Shown here piece after piece: positions 55,205-63,596 of a stretch of DNA of 64,000 nucleotides (position 1 is its first letter; each line of letters opens with the position of its first letter). The DNA is from an uncultured Alistipes sp. Lineage in GTDB: Bacteria; Bacteroidota; Bacteroidia; Bacteroidales; Rikenellaceae. Both the position numbers and the translations under genes were made by a program. The notes under the pieces are model-generated. The model did not search any database. It saw nothing but the letters and a program-made list of their open reading frames with translations, and was not told the DNA's origin. The stretch spans positions 1 through 64,000 of the forward strand of contig CALUNH010000002.1 of NCBI GenBank assembly GCA_944321965.1, read 5' to 3'.

Positions 55205-55243
55205 GCTGGCGGCACGAAGATCTCCGCCCTCCGCCGGAAACAG

Positions 55244-55279
55244 AAACGGGAGACCCTTCGCGAAAAGGGTCTCCCGTTT
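55244..55279. terminator. Bidirectional terminator between nfo and the aminotransferase gene
   Basis: AAACGGGAGACCCTT pairs with AAGGGTCTCCCGTTT. It lies between convergent genes. Confidence 0.75.
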
Positions 55280-55320
55280 GTTTTACAGTCCAAACCGGGC
55301 CGGAGGCATCGGAGTCCGGA

Positions 55321-56520
55321 TCACAGCCGGTCGAGGCACGCCCGGATCAGGGCCGCACTGTCGCGCACCTCCTCCTCGGAGATTGTCAGCGGTGGCGAAA
55401 TCCGGAAGGCCGTATCGCAGAAGAGGAACCAGTCGCTCAGGATCCCCGCCTCCTTGAAGAGCTCCATGATGCGGTAGAGCCGCTCCGACGCTCCCAGCTC
55501 CACGGCCAGCAGCAGACCGCTGCGGCGGATCTCCCGCACGGCCGGATGGTCCCGCAACAACTCCTCGTAAAGAGCCCCCTTCGCCTCGACCGTCCCGACC
55601 ACGCCGCGGTCCAGCAGGTAGTCGAGCGCCGCCAGCCCCGCCGCACAGCAGACCGGATGTCCGCCGAAGGTGGTGATGTGTCCCAGCACCGGGTCGCGCT
55701 GCAGGGTGTCCATCACCTCGTGGCGCGAAATGAAGGCCCCGAGCGGCATCCCCCCGCCGAAGGCCTTCGCCAGGCAGACGATGTCGGGCGTAACCCCGTA
55801 TTTCTGCATCGCAAACATCTCGCCCGTGCGTCCCAGACCGGTCTGGATCTCGTCGAAGATCAGCAGCGCACCCGTTTCGTCGCACCGTTTCCGCAGCGCT
55901 TCGAGGTAGCCCGCGTGCGGAGGCCGCACCCCCGCCTCGCCCTGCACCGGCTCGGTCAGCACACACGCCGTGCGGTGCGTGATGCGCTCCAGCTGCGCAA
56001 AGTCGTTGAACTCGATCGCCTGCACGTCGGGCAGCAGCGGCCGGAACGCCCCCTTCCACTCCTCGCCCTCCGGAGCTCCCATCATGCTCATCGCACCGTG
56101 CGTCGAACCGTGGTAGGCCCGCCGCATGGAGATCATCTCCGTGCGGCCCGTGAAGCGTTTGGCCAGTTTCAACGCCCCCTCGACCGCCTCGGCTCCCGAA
56201 TTGACGAAATAGACGCTTTCGAGCGGCGCCGGAAGCAGCGAGGCAATCTTCGTCGCATAGGCCACCTGCGGAGTCTCGACCAGCTCGCCGTAGACCATCA
56301 CGTGCATGTAGCGCGCCGCCTGCTCCTGAACGGCCCGCACCACCGCCGGATTCGCATGTCCGACGTTGCTTACCGAAACCCCCGCCACCAAGTCGTAATA
56401 GCGTTTCCCCTCGGGCGTATAGAAAAAGGTGCCCTCTCCCCGGGCCACCTCCACCAGCATCGGCGAAGGCGATGTCTGGGCCACATGGGCCAGAAACTGT
56501 TTTCGAAGAATCGTATTCAT
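55321..56520 (-). CDS. Class III (omega) aminotransferase
   Basis: A 399-residue PLP aminotransferase of the acetylornithine/ornithine/4-aminobutyrate group. Motifs: YFVNSGAEAVEGALKLAKR (phosphate/PLP), AYHGSTHGAMSMMG, LIFDEIQTGLGRTGEMFA (Asp for the pyridine N), and the PLP lysine in IVCLAKAFGGGMPLGAFIS. The exact substrate is not determined by motif; annotation in relatives is aspartate aminotransferase family protein. Start ATG at 56520; the frame continues to 56586 but that part reads as non-protein. Last gene of a four-gene minus-strand run (cvpA, rsgA, trmH-like, this one). Confidence 0.87.
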   Translation of the reverse strand: MNTILRKQFLAHVAQTSPSPMLVEVARGEGTFFYTPEGKRYYDLVAGVSVSNVGHANPAVVRAVQEQAARYMHVMVYGELVETPQVAYATKIASLLPAPLESVYFVNSGAEAVEGALKLAKRFTGRTEMISMRRAYHGSTHGAMSMMGAPEGEEWKGAFRPLLPDVQAIEFNDFAQLERITHRTACVLTEPVQGEAGVRPPHAGYLEALRKRCDETGALLIFDEIQTGLGRTGEMFAMQKYGVTPDIVCLAKAFGGGMPLGAFISRHEVMDTLQRDPVLGHITTFGGHPVCCAAGLAALDYLLDRGVVGTVEAKGALYEELLRDHPAVREIRRSGLLLAVELGASERLYRIMELFKEAGILSDWFLFCDTAFRISPPLTISEEEVRDSAALIRACLDRL

Positions 56521-56542
56521 GGATTTTTTCCGTTTGCCGGGT

Positions 56543-57268
56543 TTATTCCGTCCCGCCGAAGCGCCGCTGCAGAATCGCATCGGCATCCTTCACGCTGCGA
56601 CGCATCCAGCGCTCCATCAGCGCAGCCTGCTCCCGAACCGGAAGCGCCCAATCCGGAACCGTATGCCGCACCCGTTCGGAGAGCTGGTAGATCAGAATTG
56701 CCGCCGAAGCCGAGACGTTCAGGCTCTCGACCAGTCCGCACATCGGAATCCGCAGGAATTCGTCCGCCCCGGCGATCGCCTCGTCCGAAATCCCGGCGTG
56801 CTCCGTACCGAACACCAGGGCAAAAGGACCCTTCGTCACGTCGAAGGTCTCCGGCGTCGTATCCTCGCGATGGGGCGTCGTGGCCACGATGCGGTACCCT
56901 TCGCGCCGCAGCGCAGCAATCGCCTCCGCCGTCGAGGCGTGGCGCCGCACGTCGACCCACCGCTCCGAACCCCGTGCAATCACCGGATTCGGCTCGAAAC
57001 GGCACAGCGTCTCCACCGTATGCAGCTCCTGCACCCCGAAGGCGTCGCAATGGCGGATCAATGCCGCCGCATTCTGCCCGTGGTACAGGTTCTCGGCCAG
57101 CACCGTCATATAGCGCGTACGCATCGACACGCTCCCCCGCAGCACGCCGTAACGCTCCGCCGTCATGAACTCCGCCAGGCAGGCGACACGCACCCCAGCC
57201 GGACCCGCCTCGGGCCCGAACAACGCATCGCTGCGCGGGGTCGTATCGTTACTTGCGGTACTTCTCAT
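56543..57268 (-). CDS. TrmH/SpoU-family RNA 2'-O-methyltransferase
   Basis: A 241-residue SPOUT methyltransferase. The knot motifs are visible: YHGQNAAALIRHCDAFGVQELH (motif 1 with N), FALVFGTEHAGISDEA (motif 2), and RIPMCGLVESLNVSASAAIL (motif 3). It methylates tRNA (Gm18-like) or rRNA using SAM; the precise site is unknown. The start at 57268 overlaps the rsgA stop by 20 nt; a later ATG at 57166 is possible, but the family needs most of this region. Confidence 0.85.
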   Translation of the reverse strand: MRSTASNDTTPRSDALFGPEAGPAGVRVACLAEFMTAERYGVLRGSVSMRTRYMTVLAENLYHGQNAAALIRHCDAFGVQELHTVETLCRFEPNPVIARGSERWVDVRRHASTAEAIAALRREGYRIVATTPHREDTTPETFDVTKGPFALVFGTEHAGISDEAIAGADEFLRIPMCGLVESLNVSASAAILIYQLSERVRHTVPDWALPVREQAALMERWMRRSVKDADAILQRRFGGTE

Positions 57269-58175
57269 CTTCGTCGAGGATTTTCAGATAACTCTCGTAG
57301 CGGGCCAGGGAGATCTCCCCCCGCTTCACGGCTTCGATCACCGCACAGCCCGGTTCGTGGGTGTGCGTACAGTTGTAGAACCGGCAGCCGGGCGCCGTGC
57401 GCATCATCTCCGGAAAGTAGTGCCACAGTTCGGCATCATCGATGTCGATCAGCCCGAAACCCTTGATCCCCGGCGTGTCGATCACCGCACCGCCCCCCCG
57501 CAGCGGATACATCGTCGAAAAGGTCGTCGTATGACGGCCCTTGTGGTGGCTCTCGGAGATCTCGCCCGTGCGGATCTCCAGCGACGGGTCGATCGTCTGG
57601 ATCAGGGTCGACTTTCCGACCCCGGAGTTTCCCGAGACAAGGGTCGTCACTCCGCTCAGCAGGCGGCGGACCTCCTCCATGCCGCGCCCTTCGGGAGCCG
57701 AAACCTCCAGCACCTCGTAACCCGCCCCTTCGTAGACCGTGCGGAACGCAGCAACGGACTCCGCATCCTGCAGGTCGATCTTCGAAAGCAGGATCGTAAC
57801 CGGAACCTTGTAGGCCTCGCACGTCACCAGAAAACGGTCCACGAACTCCGGAGGCGTCTCCGGCGAACGCAGCGTCACCATCAGCAGCGCCCGGTCGATA
57901 TTCGCGGCGATGATGTGCGACTCCTTCGAGAGGTTCGAGGCCCGGCGGATCACGTAGTTGCGGCGAGGGGCGATATCGACGATGACACCCTCGCCCTCCG
58001 GATCTTCCGCCTCGCACGTCACCACGTCGCCCACGACTACCGGATTGGTCGAACGCACCCCTTTCAGGCGCAGCCGCCCCCGGATCCGGCAGCGAACCGC
58101 CGCACCCGACTCCGTCACGACATCGTACCAACTTCCCGTCGCGCGGACCACCGTTCCCGTAAACCGTTTATACAT
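57249..58175 (-). CDS. rsgA: Ribosome small-subunit GTPase RsgA
   Basis: A 308-residue circularly permuted GTPase for late 30S assembly. OB domain at the N-terminus (RATGSWYDVVTESGAAVRCR), then G4 (TILLSKIDL), the P-loop G1 (LVSGNSGVGKSTLIQ, about residue 172), G3 (VIDTPGIKGFG) and the C-terminal zinc-binding region CRFYNCTHTHEPGCAV. Length is typical. Its start overlaps the cvpA stop by 8 nt. Confidence 0.95.
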   Translation of the reverse strand: MYKRFTGTVVRATGSWYDVVTESGAAVRCRIRGRLRLKGVRSTNPVVVGDVVTCEAEDPEGEGVIVDIAPRRNYVIRRASNLSKESHIIAANIDRALLMVTLRSPETPPEFVDRFLVTCEAYKVPVTILLSKIDLQDAESVAAFRTVYEGAGYEVLEVSAPEGRGMEEVRRLLSGVTTLVSGNSGVGKSTLIQTIDPSLEIRTGEISESHHKGRHTTTFSTMYPLRGGGAVIDTPGIKGFGLIDIDDAELWHYFPEMMRTAPGCRFYNCTHTHEPGCAVIEAVKRGEISLARYESYLKILDEDEKYRK

Positions 58176-58719
58176 CGAATGCCTCCTTTCCCGTATCGGC
58201 AGACCGCTCAGGCTCTTCCTCCCGCGCCTCCGAACCCGGAACCCGGTCGCCGACCCATTCCAGGAACGGGAAAAGCGATTCGGAGAGCCGCATGACCGGC
58301 CTATAGGTTCGGGAACGTTCGATCGTCCGGGGCCCGACCAGGCTGTAATCTCCGTTCAAACGGTCAAAAGCCGAGAAGAGCACGCCCAGCACCAACAGGA
58401 ATTTCAGCAGCGAAACCACGATGCCCAGCACGATGTCCGCAACCCCGAAGCCTGCAAAACGGAAGAGCTTGCGCGCCAGACGCGCCCCAACGGCCACGCC
58501 AAGCACCACAACCACCAGCACGACGACAAAACCGCCCGCGGCAGCAATCTCCTGATCGAGGCGGAGCCAGCCGCCCACCTCTGCCCCGAACCGTGCCGCC
58601 AGCCAGATCCCCGCGACAATCCCCGCCAGGGAACAGATCTGCACGATGAAGCCCTGGCGCCAGCCGTTCCAGACGGCCAGCACCACCACCAGGCATACGA
58701 TCAGGTCGATACTATTCAA
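58168..58719 (-). CDS. CvpA family membrane protein
   Basis: A 183-residue inner-membrane protein with four hydrophobic segments (for example LIVCLVVVLAVW, GGFVVVLVVVVLGVAVGARLA, VADIVLGIVVSLLKFLLVLGVLF). The opening NSIDLIVCLVVVLAVWNGWR matches the CvpA/colicin V production family, implicated in envelope homeostasis. The frame begins with TTG at 58719-58717; no ATG is near and the family opening requires this start, so a TTG initiation codon is likely. First gene of the rsgA run. Confidence 0.8.
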   Translation of the reverse strand: MNSIDLIVCLVVVLAVWNGWRQGFIVQICSLAGIVAGIWLAARFGAEVGGWLRLDQEIAAAGGFVVVLVVVVLGVAVGARLARKLFRFAGFGVADIVLGIVVSLLKFLLVLGVLFSAFDRLNGDYSLVGPRTIERSRTYRPVMRLSESLFPFLEWVGDRVPGSEAREEEPERSADTGKEAFDV

Positions 58720-58835
58720 ACTTCCGCTTCAAATTGGCGCCGAAAGATACAAAAATTACCTGAACGTGCCAAAAAGCATCATCCCGGCCTCCGGTATATA
58801 TAATAATAAACAGAGGTATCGATCCAGGCTGTCTC

Positions 58836-59048
58836 TCAGCGGATCACATCCCGAAGTTTGACCCCCAAGGCATTACAAATAATACAGAGCGTTTTCACCG
58901 TCAGGTTTGTACGGCCTGCTTCGATTCGGCTCAGATTGGATCTCTCCATGTCACAACGATAAGCCAGTTCCTGAACCGTCAACCGGCTCTCCTTACGCAA
59001 CGTCCGGATCCGTTCCGAAATATAAAGAAGCTCCTCTTGATAGTCCAT
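58836..59048 (-). CDS. Small XRE-type helix-turn-helix regulator
   Basis: A 70-residue protein that is almost only a Cro/C1-type helix-turn-helix: SERIRTLRKESRLTVQELAYR, CDMERSNLSRIEAGRTNLTV, KTLCIICNALGVKLRDVI. Such stand-alone domains may act as repressors of mobile elements or as housekeeping regulators; no toxin partner is adjacent. I chose the ATG at 59048 because a TACATTTG -7 box at 59082-59075 precedes it; an ATG at 59108 would lie upstream of that box. Confidence 0.75.
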   Translation of the reverse strand: MDYQEELLYISERIRTLRKESRLTVQELAYRCDMERSNLSRIEAGRTNLTVKTLCIICNALGVKLRDVIR

Positions 59049-59074
59049 ACTCCCAAATTTGCGATTCCCAACCC

Positions 59075-59082
59075 CAAATGTA
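59075..59082 (-). promoter_or_regulatory. -7 box of the XRE-type gene
   Basis: TACATTTG on the minus strand, 26 nt before the chosen ATG. No clear -33 element. Confidence 0.4.
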
Positions 59083-59162
59083 CGACTTTTCGGCAAAATA
59101 CGTGTCACATATCCCGAAAATAGAAGTCCGCCGCCCGCAGAATCCCGACATCTTTTCTGAAA

Positions 59163-59238
59163 ACAGGAAACGGTTCGGCTCAGTCAACCCGAAAACTGCG
59201 TTTTCATTTGCCTCTGCGCTCCTCTTTCACTATCTTTG
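59163..59238 (+). repeat. Promoter-carrying repeat, copy A (before the GH2-like gene)
   Basis: A 76-bp element about 85% identical to 63515-63591, same orientation. It contains TTTG (59207-59210), 20 bp, TATCTTTG (59231-59238), a consensus promoter that would drive the GH2-like gene. Similarity begins at ACAGGA and stops at the -7 box, so the repeat is essentially a promoter cassette. Confidence 0.7.
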
Positions 59239-59264
59239 CAGAAACCGACAAAAATATGCTCTCC

Positions 59265-61295
59265 ATGAAACGATACATAACGCTGCTCCTGCTCGCCGGA
59301 CTCGCCGCATCGGTCCAGGCCCGGGAAATCCTCCCTATCAACGAAGGCTGGAGATTCTTCTTCAAGTCCGAACGAACCTCCGACAACGCCCGACATGTCA
59401 CACTCCCCCACAGCTGGAATACCGACCCCCTCACCCAGGGATACTGGCTCGAAACCACAGGAAACTACCAGAACGGCATGTATATCCCTACGGAATGGGC
59501 CGCAAAACGCCTCTTCGTAAAATTCTACGGCGTACAGAGCGTCGCAGACGTTTTCGTGAACGGATACCACGTCGGAACACATCGGGGCGGAGGAACGGCT
59601 TTCACCTTCGAAGTCACGGACAAAATCCGCTTCGGAGCCGACAACGCCCTGCTCGTCATCGTCAACAACAGCTCCCGAAACGACGTGCTCCCCACATCAT
59701 CCGACATGAACCTCTACGGCGGAATTTACCGCGAAGCCGAACTCATCGTCACCGAAGCTACCGCAATCTCTCCCCTCTACCTCGGATCGGACGGCGTGAT
59801 CGTTCACTCCCGGGAGGTCTCGGCTGAACGCGCCGAAGGCGAAATCGAAGTGCACCTCACCTCGAAAGACCAGAATGCCTGCACGCTCAATATCGAAATC
59901 AACGCCCCCGACGGTCGGCAGGTCTTCGCAAAACGCCAGAAAGCCAAAATCGACGAAAGACCCGTCGCCATACCCTTTACAATCGAAAAACCCGAACTCT
60001 GGAGCCCCGAACACCCGGCACTCTACACCGTCACGGCTGCCATCGGAGAGGACAGCATCGCAGACCGGGTCGTTGTCCGGACCGGATTCCGGGCTATCAG
60101 CGTCTCCACAGAAAACGGGTTCTCGATAAACGGAGCGCGCATTCCCATCCACGGCGTGGTGCTCCACCACGACAACACGCTCTCCGGCGGAACACTCGTC
60201 GCCGAAGACTACAATGCAGACCTCAGGCAGATCCATGACATCGGAGCCAATGCCATCCGCTCGGCCGTATTCCCCCATGCCCAGTATCTCTACGACCGCT
60301 GCGACGAGCAGGGACTGCTCGCCTGGATCGACATGCCGCTCCATCGCGCCCCCTTCCTGGGCGATATGGCCTATTTCGCAACACCCGGATTCGAGGAGAA
60401 CGGAATGCTGCAGCTCCAGGAGATCATCGCTCAAAACATCAACCACCCCTCGGTGGTCATGTGGGGCATCTTCTCACAACTCTGGATGCGCGGGGATGAC
60501 GTAACACCCTATCTGCGACGGCTGAACGAAACCGCCCGGACGATGGATCCGTCACGGCCCACCGTCGCGTGCAGCGATCAGGACGGAGCACTGAACTTCA
60601 TCACCGACCTGATCGTCTGGAAACAGGCCGTGGGGTGGAGACGAGGTTCGACCGACGACGTGATCGTCTGGCGCGACCTCCTGCGGAAAAACTGGTCATA
60701 CCTGAAGTCGGGGGTCTGCTACGGCGGACAGGGATTCCTCGGGCACAAAAGCTACACGACACAGTACGAACCCCGTTCGAACTGGCTCCCCGAAGAAAAA
60801 CAGACCCGATTCCATGAAGAGTATGCCCGCAACCTGCAGAACGATTCGCTCTTCTGGGGCGTCTGGATCGAAAGCCTCTTCGACTACGGCTCCGCACGCC
60901 GGCCCTACGGCGTGAACGGATCGGGACTCGTCACCCTCAATCGCCGTGAACACAAGGATGCCTTCTATCTCTACAGGGCCATGTGGAACCGGCAGGATCC
61001 CACGCTGCACATCGTCGACAAACGACGCAGGCTGCGCGACGGAAACAAACAGGTGTTCAGGGTCTATTCGTCGCTCGGAATGCCCCTGCTCACGGCAGGA
61101 ACCGACACGCTCGCCATGAACGAATATGCACCCTGTCAGTACCGGACCGATTCGGTGGCGCTGCGGGGCGTCGTCGAGGTGAAGGCGGCGGCGGGGAATC
61201 TGCGCGACAGCGTGACTATCCTCGTCGGCAATGTCCTAAAACCGAAACAGACGCAGGCCCCTCGGCGAACAACAGGTCCGCAAACGACAAATTAG
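59265..61295 (+). CDS. GH2-family (beta-galactosidase-like) protein, probably catalytically inactive
   Basis: A 676-residue secreted protein (signal KRYITLLLLAGLAASVQA). It has the GH2 sugar-binding jelly roll (VTLPHSWNTDPLTQGYW, LFVKFYGVQSVADVFVNGYH, DMNLYGGIYREAELI), the immunoglobulin-like middle domain and a TIM barrel (FSINGARIPIHGVVLHHDN, IHDIGANAIRSAVFPHA). Where active GH2 enzymes have N-E (acid/base) after HPSV-x-MW, this protein reads NHPSVVMWGIFSQLW (Gln405). Where the nucleophile sits in S-E-Y-G, it reads YTTQYEPRS (Gln500). Both catalytic Glu thus appear to be Gln, suggesting a binding or regulatory role. An ATG at 59256 is an alternative start. Its last 80 bp overlap the convergent WbqC gene. 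Confidence 0.8.
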   Translation: MKRYITLLLLAGLAASVQAREILPINEGWRFFFKSERTSDNARHVTLPHSWNTDPLTQGYWLETTGNYQNGMYIPTEWAAKRLFVKFYGVQSVADVFVNGYHVGTHRGGGTAFTFEVTDKIRFGADNALLVIVNNSSRNDVLPTSSDMNLYGGIYREAELIVTEATAISPLYLGSDGVIVHSREVSAERAEGEIEVHLTSKDQNACTLNIEINAPDGRQVFAKRQKAKIDERPVAIPFTIEKPELWSPEHPALYTVTAAIGEDSIADRVVVRTGFRAISVSTENGFSINGARIPIHGVVLHHDNTLSGGTLVAEDYNADLRQIHDIGANAIRSAVFPHAQYLYDRCDEQGLLAWIDMPLHRAPFLGDMAYFATPGFEENGMLQLQEIIAQNINHPSVVMWGIFSQLWMRGDDVTPYLRRLNETARTMDPSRPTVACSDQDGALNFITDLIVWKQAVGWRRGSTDDVIVWRDLLRKNWSYLKSGVCYGGQGFLGHKSYTTQYEPRSNWLPEEKQTRFHEEYARNLQNDSLFWGVWIESLFDYGSARRPYGVNGSGLVTLNRREHKDAFYLYRAMWNRQDPTLHIVDKRRRLRDGNKQVFRVYSSLGMPLLTAGTDTLAMNEYAPCQYRTDSVALRGVVEVKAAAGNLRDSVTILVGNVLKPKQTQAPRRTTGPQTTN

Positions 61296-61818
61296 GCGCA
61301 AAAGGCATCCGCTCGGAAAAGACCTGAAAATAGGACTCGGCAGCAAAGGCCGGGTCCTTCGCGTATCGGGGGCGCAGGTCCAGATCGCCCGGCCGGGCCT
61401 CGACGTAGGTCTCGCAGAGGCGCGGAAACGGAATCCGGGTCAGCGTGCAGAGCATCTCCAGCAGTTCGAGGTCGTAGTCGACAAGGAATTCGTACTCCCG
61501 GCGGTAGAAGGGCTCGAAACGGGAGGCATAGTGGTCGAAATAGGGCGACGAACGGTAGGAGGCGACCAGCGCCCCCCAATGCTGGTGCTGCCAGCGTTTC
61601 GAGTAGTCGAGGCGGACGGTGCGCATGGGCTGCCGCGGCCGGTTCGCGTGGCAGACGTGTGCCGTGAGTTCCATCACGCCGTCCGTAGCCAGGATCCGGG
61701 CCCGGTTGCGCTCGGAGCGCTTCACGAAGTGCTCGCCCAGGTCCACGACGCACTCGTCGTGCAGCAGGCAGGTGAAGTACGACACCGAGGGAAGGTAGGC
61801 AAGGGGAAGAATCGTCAT
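61216..61818 (-). CDS. WbqC family protein
   Basis: A 200-residue protein matching the WbqC/DUF type: LAYLPSVSYFTCLLHDECVV at the start, then HWGALVASYRSSPYFDHYASRFEPFY and the typical YFQVFSERMPFAPNLSFADLLFAEGP near the end. WbqC-like proteins occur in O-antigen and lipoprotein-linked loci; the activity is not known. It is 143 bp downstream of ispG on the same strand. Its 3' end overlaps that of the GH2-like gene on the other strand. Confidence 0.8.
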   Translation of the reverse strand: MTILPLAYLPSVSYFTCLLHDECVVDLGEHFVKRSERNRARILATDGVMELTAHVCHANRPRQPMRTVRLDYSKRWQHQHWGALVASYRSSPYFDHYASRFEPFYRREYEFLVDYDLELLEMLCTLTRIPFPRLCETYVEARPGDLDLRPRYAKDPAFAAESYFQVFSERMPFAPNLSFADLLFAEGPASVSVLGHCRRG

Positions 61819-61961
61819 ATCCGGAGAATTTTTTCAAATAGGAAGAAGCCGGGATCCCATGCGACAGAGGGTATCCCGGGCTCTCAAAAGGCGGAAGCGG
61901 GCGGCAAAGCGGGTCCGGCTCCCGGGAAGAAGAGGCGAGGCGGGCTCGCGGACACTGCCGC

Positions 61962-63461
61962 TTATCGGACGTCGGCCGGGGCGTCGGTCCAGTCGCCGTT
62001 CTCGCGGATCAGCGCGATGAGCCGGTCGAGCGCCTCCTCCTGCGGAATGTTGCGCGCAACGACCTCGCGACCCTTGTAAAGCGTAATGCGTCCGGGGGCT
62101 GCACCCACGTAACCGTAGTCGGCATCGGCCATCTCCCCAGGGCCGTTCACGATGCAGCCCATCACCCCGATGCGGAGGTTTTTCAGATGCGACGTGCGGG
62201 ACTTGATGTCGGCCAGCGTCTTTTCGATGTCGTAGAGCGTCCGCCCGCACGAGGGGCAGGCGATATATTCGGTATGCGAGAAGCGCACGCGCGCAGCCTG
62301 CAGGATCATCAGCTCCACGTCGCGGATCGCCGCCGCGGAGTGGCCCGGAGCGTCGATCCAAAGCCCGTCGGCCAGCCCGTCCAGCAGCAGCGGACCCAGG
62401 TCGGCGGCCGCCTTTACGGCCACGGCCTCCAGCGTCGGCTCCTCGTAGCGGCGTTTCACAATCACCGGGCAATCGGGCGTGTCGAGATTCAGGATCGCGG
62501 CGCGCAGTTCGGCTGTCGGATTCCCCGAAGCGGATTCCAGAACGAGGAATCCGTCGTGCGGCTCGTCGTGCGTCACCGGCACGGTGACATGCGAACGGCG
62601 CCGGTAGGCGGTCGGGGAGTAGCGTTCGGGGTGAAGGACCTCGAACTCACCGGGCCGCGAGGCGAAGTGCGCAACCAGCATCTGCGCCACGGGAATCTCA
62701 TTTTCAGGCGCTTCGGTGAGCGACACGCGGATCGTATCGCCAATGCCGTCGGCCAGCAGCGCCCCGATGCCCACGGCGCTCTTCACGCGCCCTTCGAGGC
62801 CGTTCCCGGCTTCGGTGACCCCGAGGTGGATCGGGTAGTGCATCCCCTCGGCATCCATCGCCCCGACCAGCAGCCGGTAGGCCGCCACCATCACGCGCGT
62901 GTTGCTCGACTTCATCGAAACGACCACCTGGTCGAAATCCCGATCCCGGCAGATCCGCAAAAACTCCATCGCCGAGACGACCATCCCCTCGGGCGTATCG
63001 CCCCAACGGTCGAAAACACGCTTCGCAAGCGACCCGTGGTTCACCCCGATGCGCAGCGCAACTCCCCGCTCGCGGCACTGCTCGATCAGCGACTCGAACT
63101 CCCCGTGGTCGTTGCGGTAGTTGCCGGGGTTGATCCGCACCTTGTCGACATGTTTCGCGGCAATCGAAGCCACTTCGGGAACAAAGTGGATGTCGGCAAC
63201 CACGGCCGTCGCAAAACCGTCGGACCGCAGCGCCCGGACAATATTCGCCAGGTTCTCGCCCTCGCGCCGACCCTGGGCCGTCAGACGCACGATCTTCCCC
63301 CCGGCCCGGTCGATGCGCTCGATCTGGGCAACGCTCGCCGACGTGTCGTTCGTATCCGTATTGGTCATCGACTGCACGGCCACCGGGCGGTCGCCGCCAA
63401 TCGTCACACGCCCGATCCGCACCTCGCACGTCGGGCGTCGTCTGAATGTCGTCAAATCCAT
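61962..63461 (-). CDS. ispG: 4-hydroxy-3-methylbut-2-enyl diphosphate synthase (IspG)
   Basis: A 499-residue [4Fe-4S] enzyme of the MEP pathway. The N-terminal TIM barrel contains VAVQSMTNTDTNDTSASVAQ, KVRINPGNYRND, LRIGVNHGSLAKRV and HLGVTEAGNG. A middle insert (about 260-400) marks the long form found in Bacteroidota, plants and Chlamydiae, though it is shorter here than the roughly 600-residue proteins. The C-terminal Fe-S domain has YIACPSCGRTLYD, GVMGCIVNGPGEMADADYGY. I chose the ATG at 63461 because the -7 box TATCTTTG (63487-63480) precedes it; the frame continues to 63572 through the repeat. Dxs of the same pathway is also in the window. Confidence 0.95.
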   Translation of the reverse strand: MDLTTFRRRPTCEVRIGRVTIGGDRPVAVQSMTNTDTNDTSASVAQIERIDRAGGKIVRLTAQGRREGENLANIVRALRSDGFATAVVADIHFVPEVASIAAKHVDKVRINPGNYRNDHGEFESLIEQCRERGVALRIGVNHGSLAKRVFDRWGDTPEGMVVSAMEFLRICRDRDFDQVVVSMKSSNTRVMVAAYRLLVGAMDAEGMHYPIHLGVTEAGNGLEGRVKSAVGIGALLADGIGDTIRVSLTEAPENEIPVAQMLVAHFASRPGEFEVLHPERYSPTAYRRRSHVTVPVTHDEPHDGFLVLESASGNPTAELRAAILNLDTPDCPVIVKRRYEEPTLEAVAVKAAADLGPLLLDGLADGLWIDAPGHSAAAIRDVELMILQAARVRFSHTEYIACPSCGRTLYDIEKTLADIKSRTSHLKNLRIGVMGCIVNGPGEMADADYGYVGAAPGRITLYKGREVVARNIPQEEALDRLIALIRENGDWTDAPADVR

Positions 63462-63479
63462 TTCCTGCGCAGTTTTCGA

Positions 63480-63508
63480 CAAAGATAGTACAAATTTAAC
63501 TATCTTTG
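63480..63508. promoter_or_regulatory. Inverted pair of TATCTTTG boxes between ispG and recG
   Basis: CAAAGATA (63480-63487) and TATCTTTG (63501-63508) are exact inverted copies separated by 13 bp. The left is the -7 box of ispG on the minus strand. The right is a possible additional upstream -7 box for recG, or a chance dyad. Confidence 0.45.
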
Positions 63509-63514
63509 TAGAAT

Positions 63515-63591
63515 ACAGGATGCGGTTCGGCCGAGTCAAACCTGAAAACTTCGTTTTCGTTTGCCTCTGCACTCACCTTTCATTATCTTTG
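63515..63591 (+). repeat. Promoter-carrying repeat, copy B (before recG)
   Basis: A 77-bp element similar to 59163-59238. It contains TTTG (63560-63563), 20 bp, TATCTTTG (63584-63591). The GTG start of recG follows after 5 nt. Confidence 0.7.
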
Positions 63592-63596
63592 TCTTC

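Noticed and set aside
59163..63591. The two promoter repeats as ends of an insertion sequence or transposon
   Set aside because: They are direct repeats about 4.3 kb apart, but the genes between them (GH2-like, wbqC, ispG) are ordinary, with no transposase or integrase.
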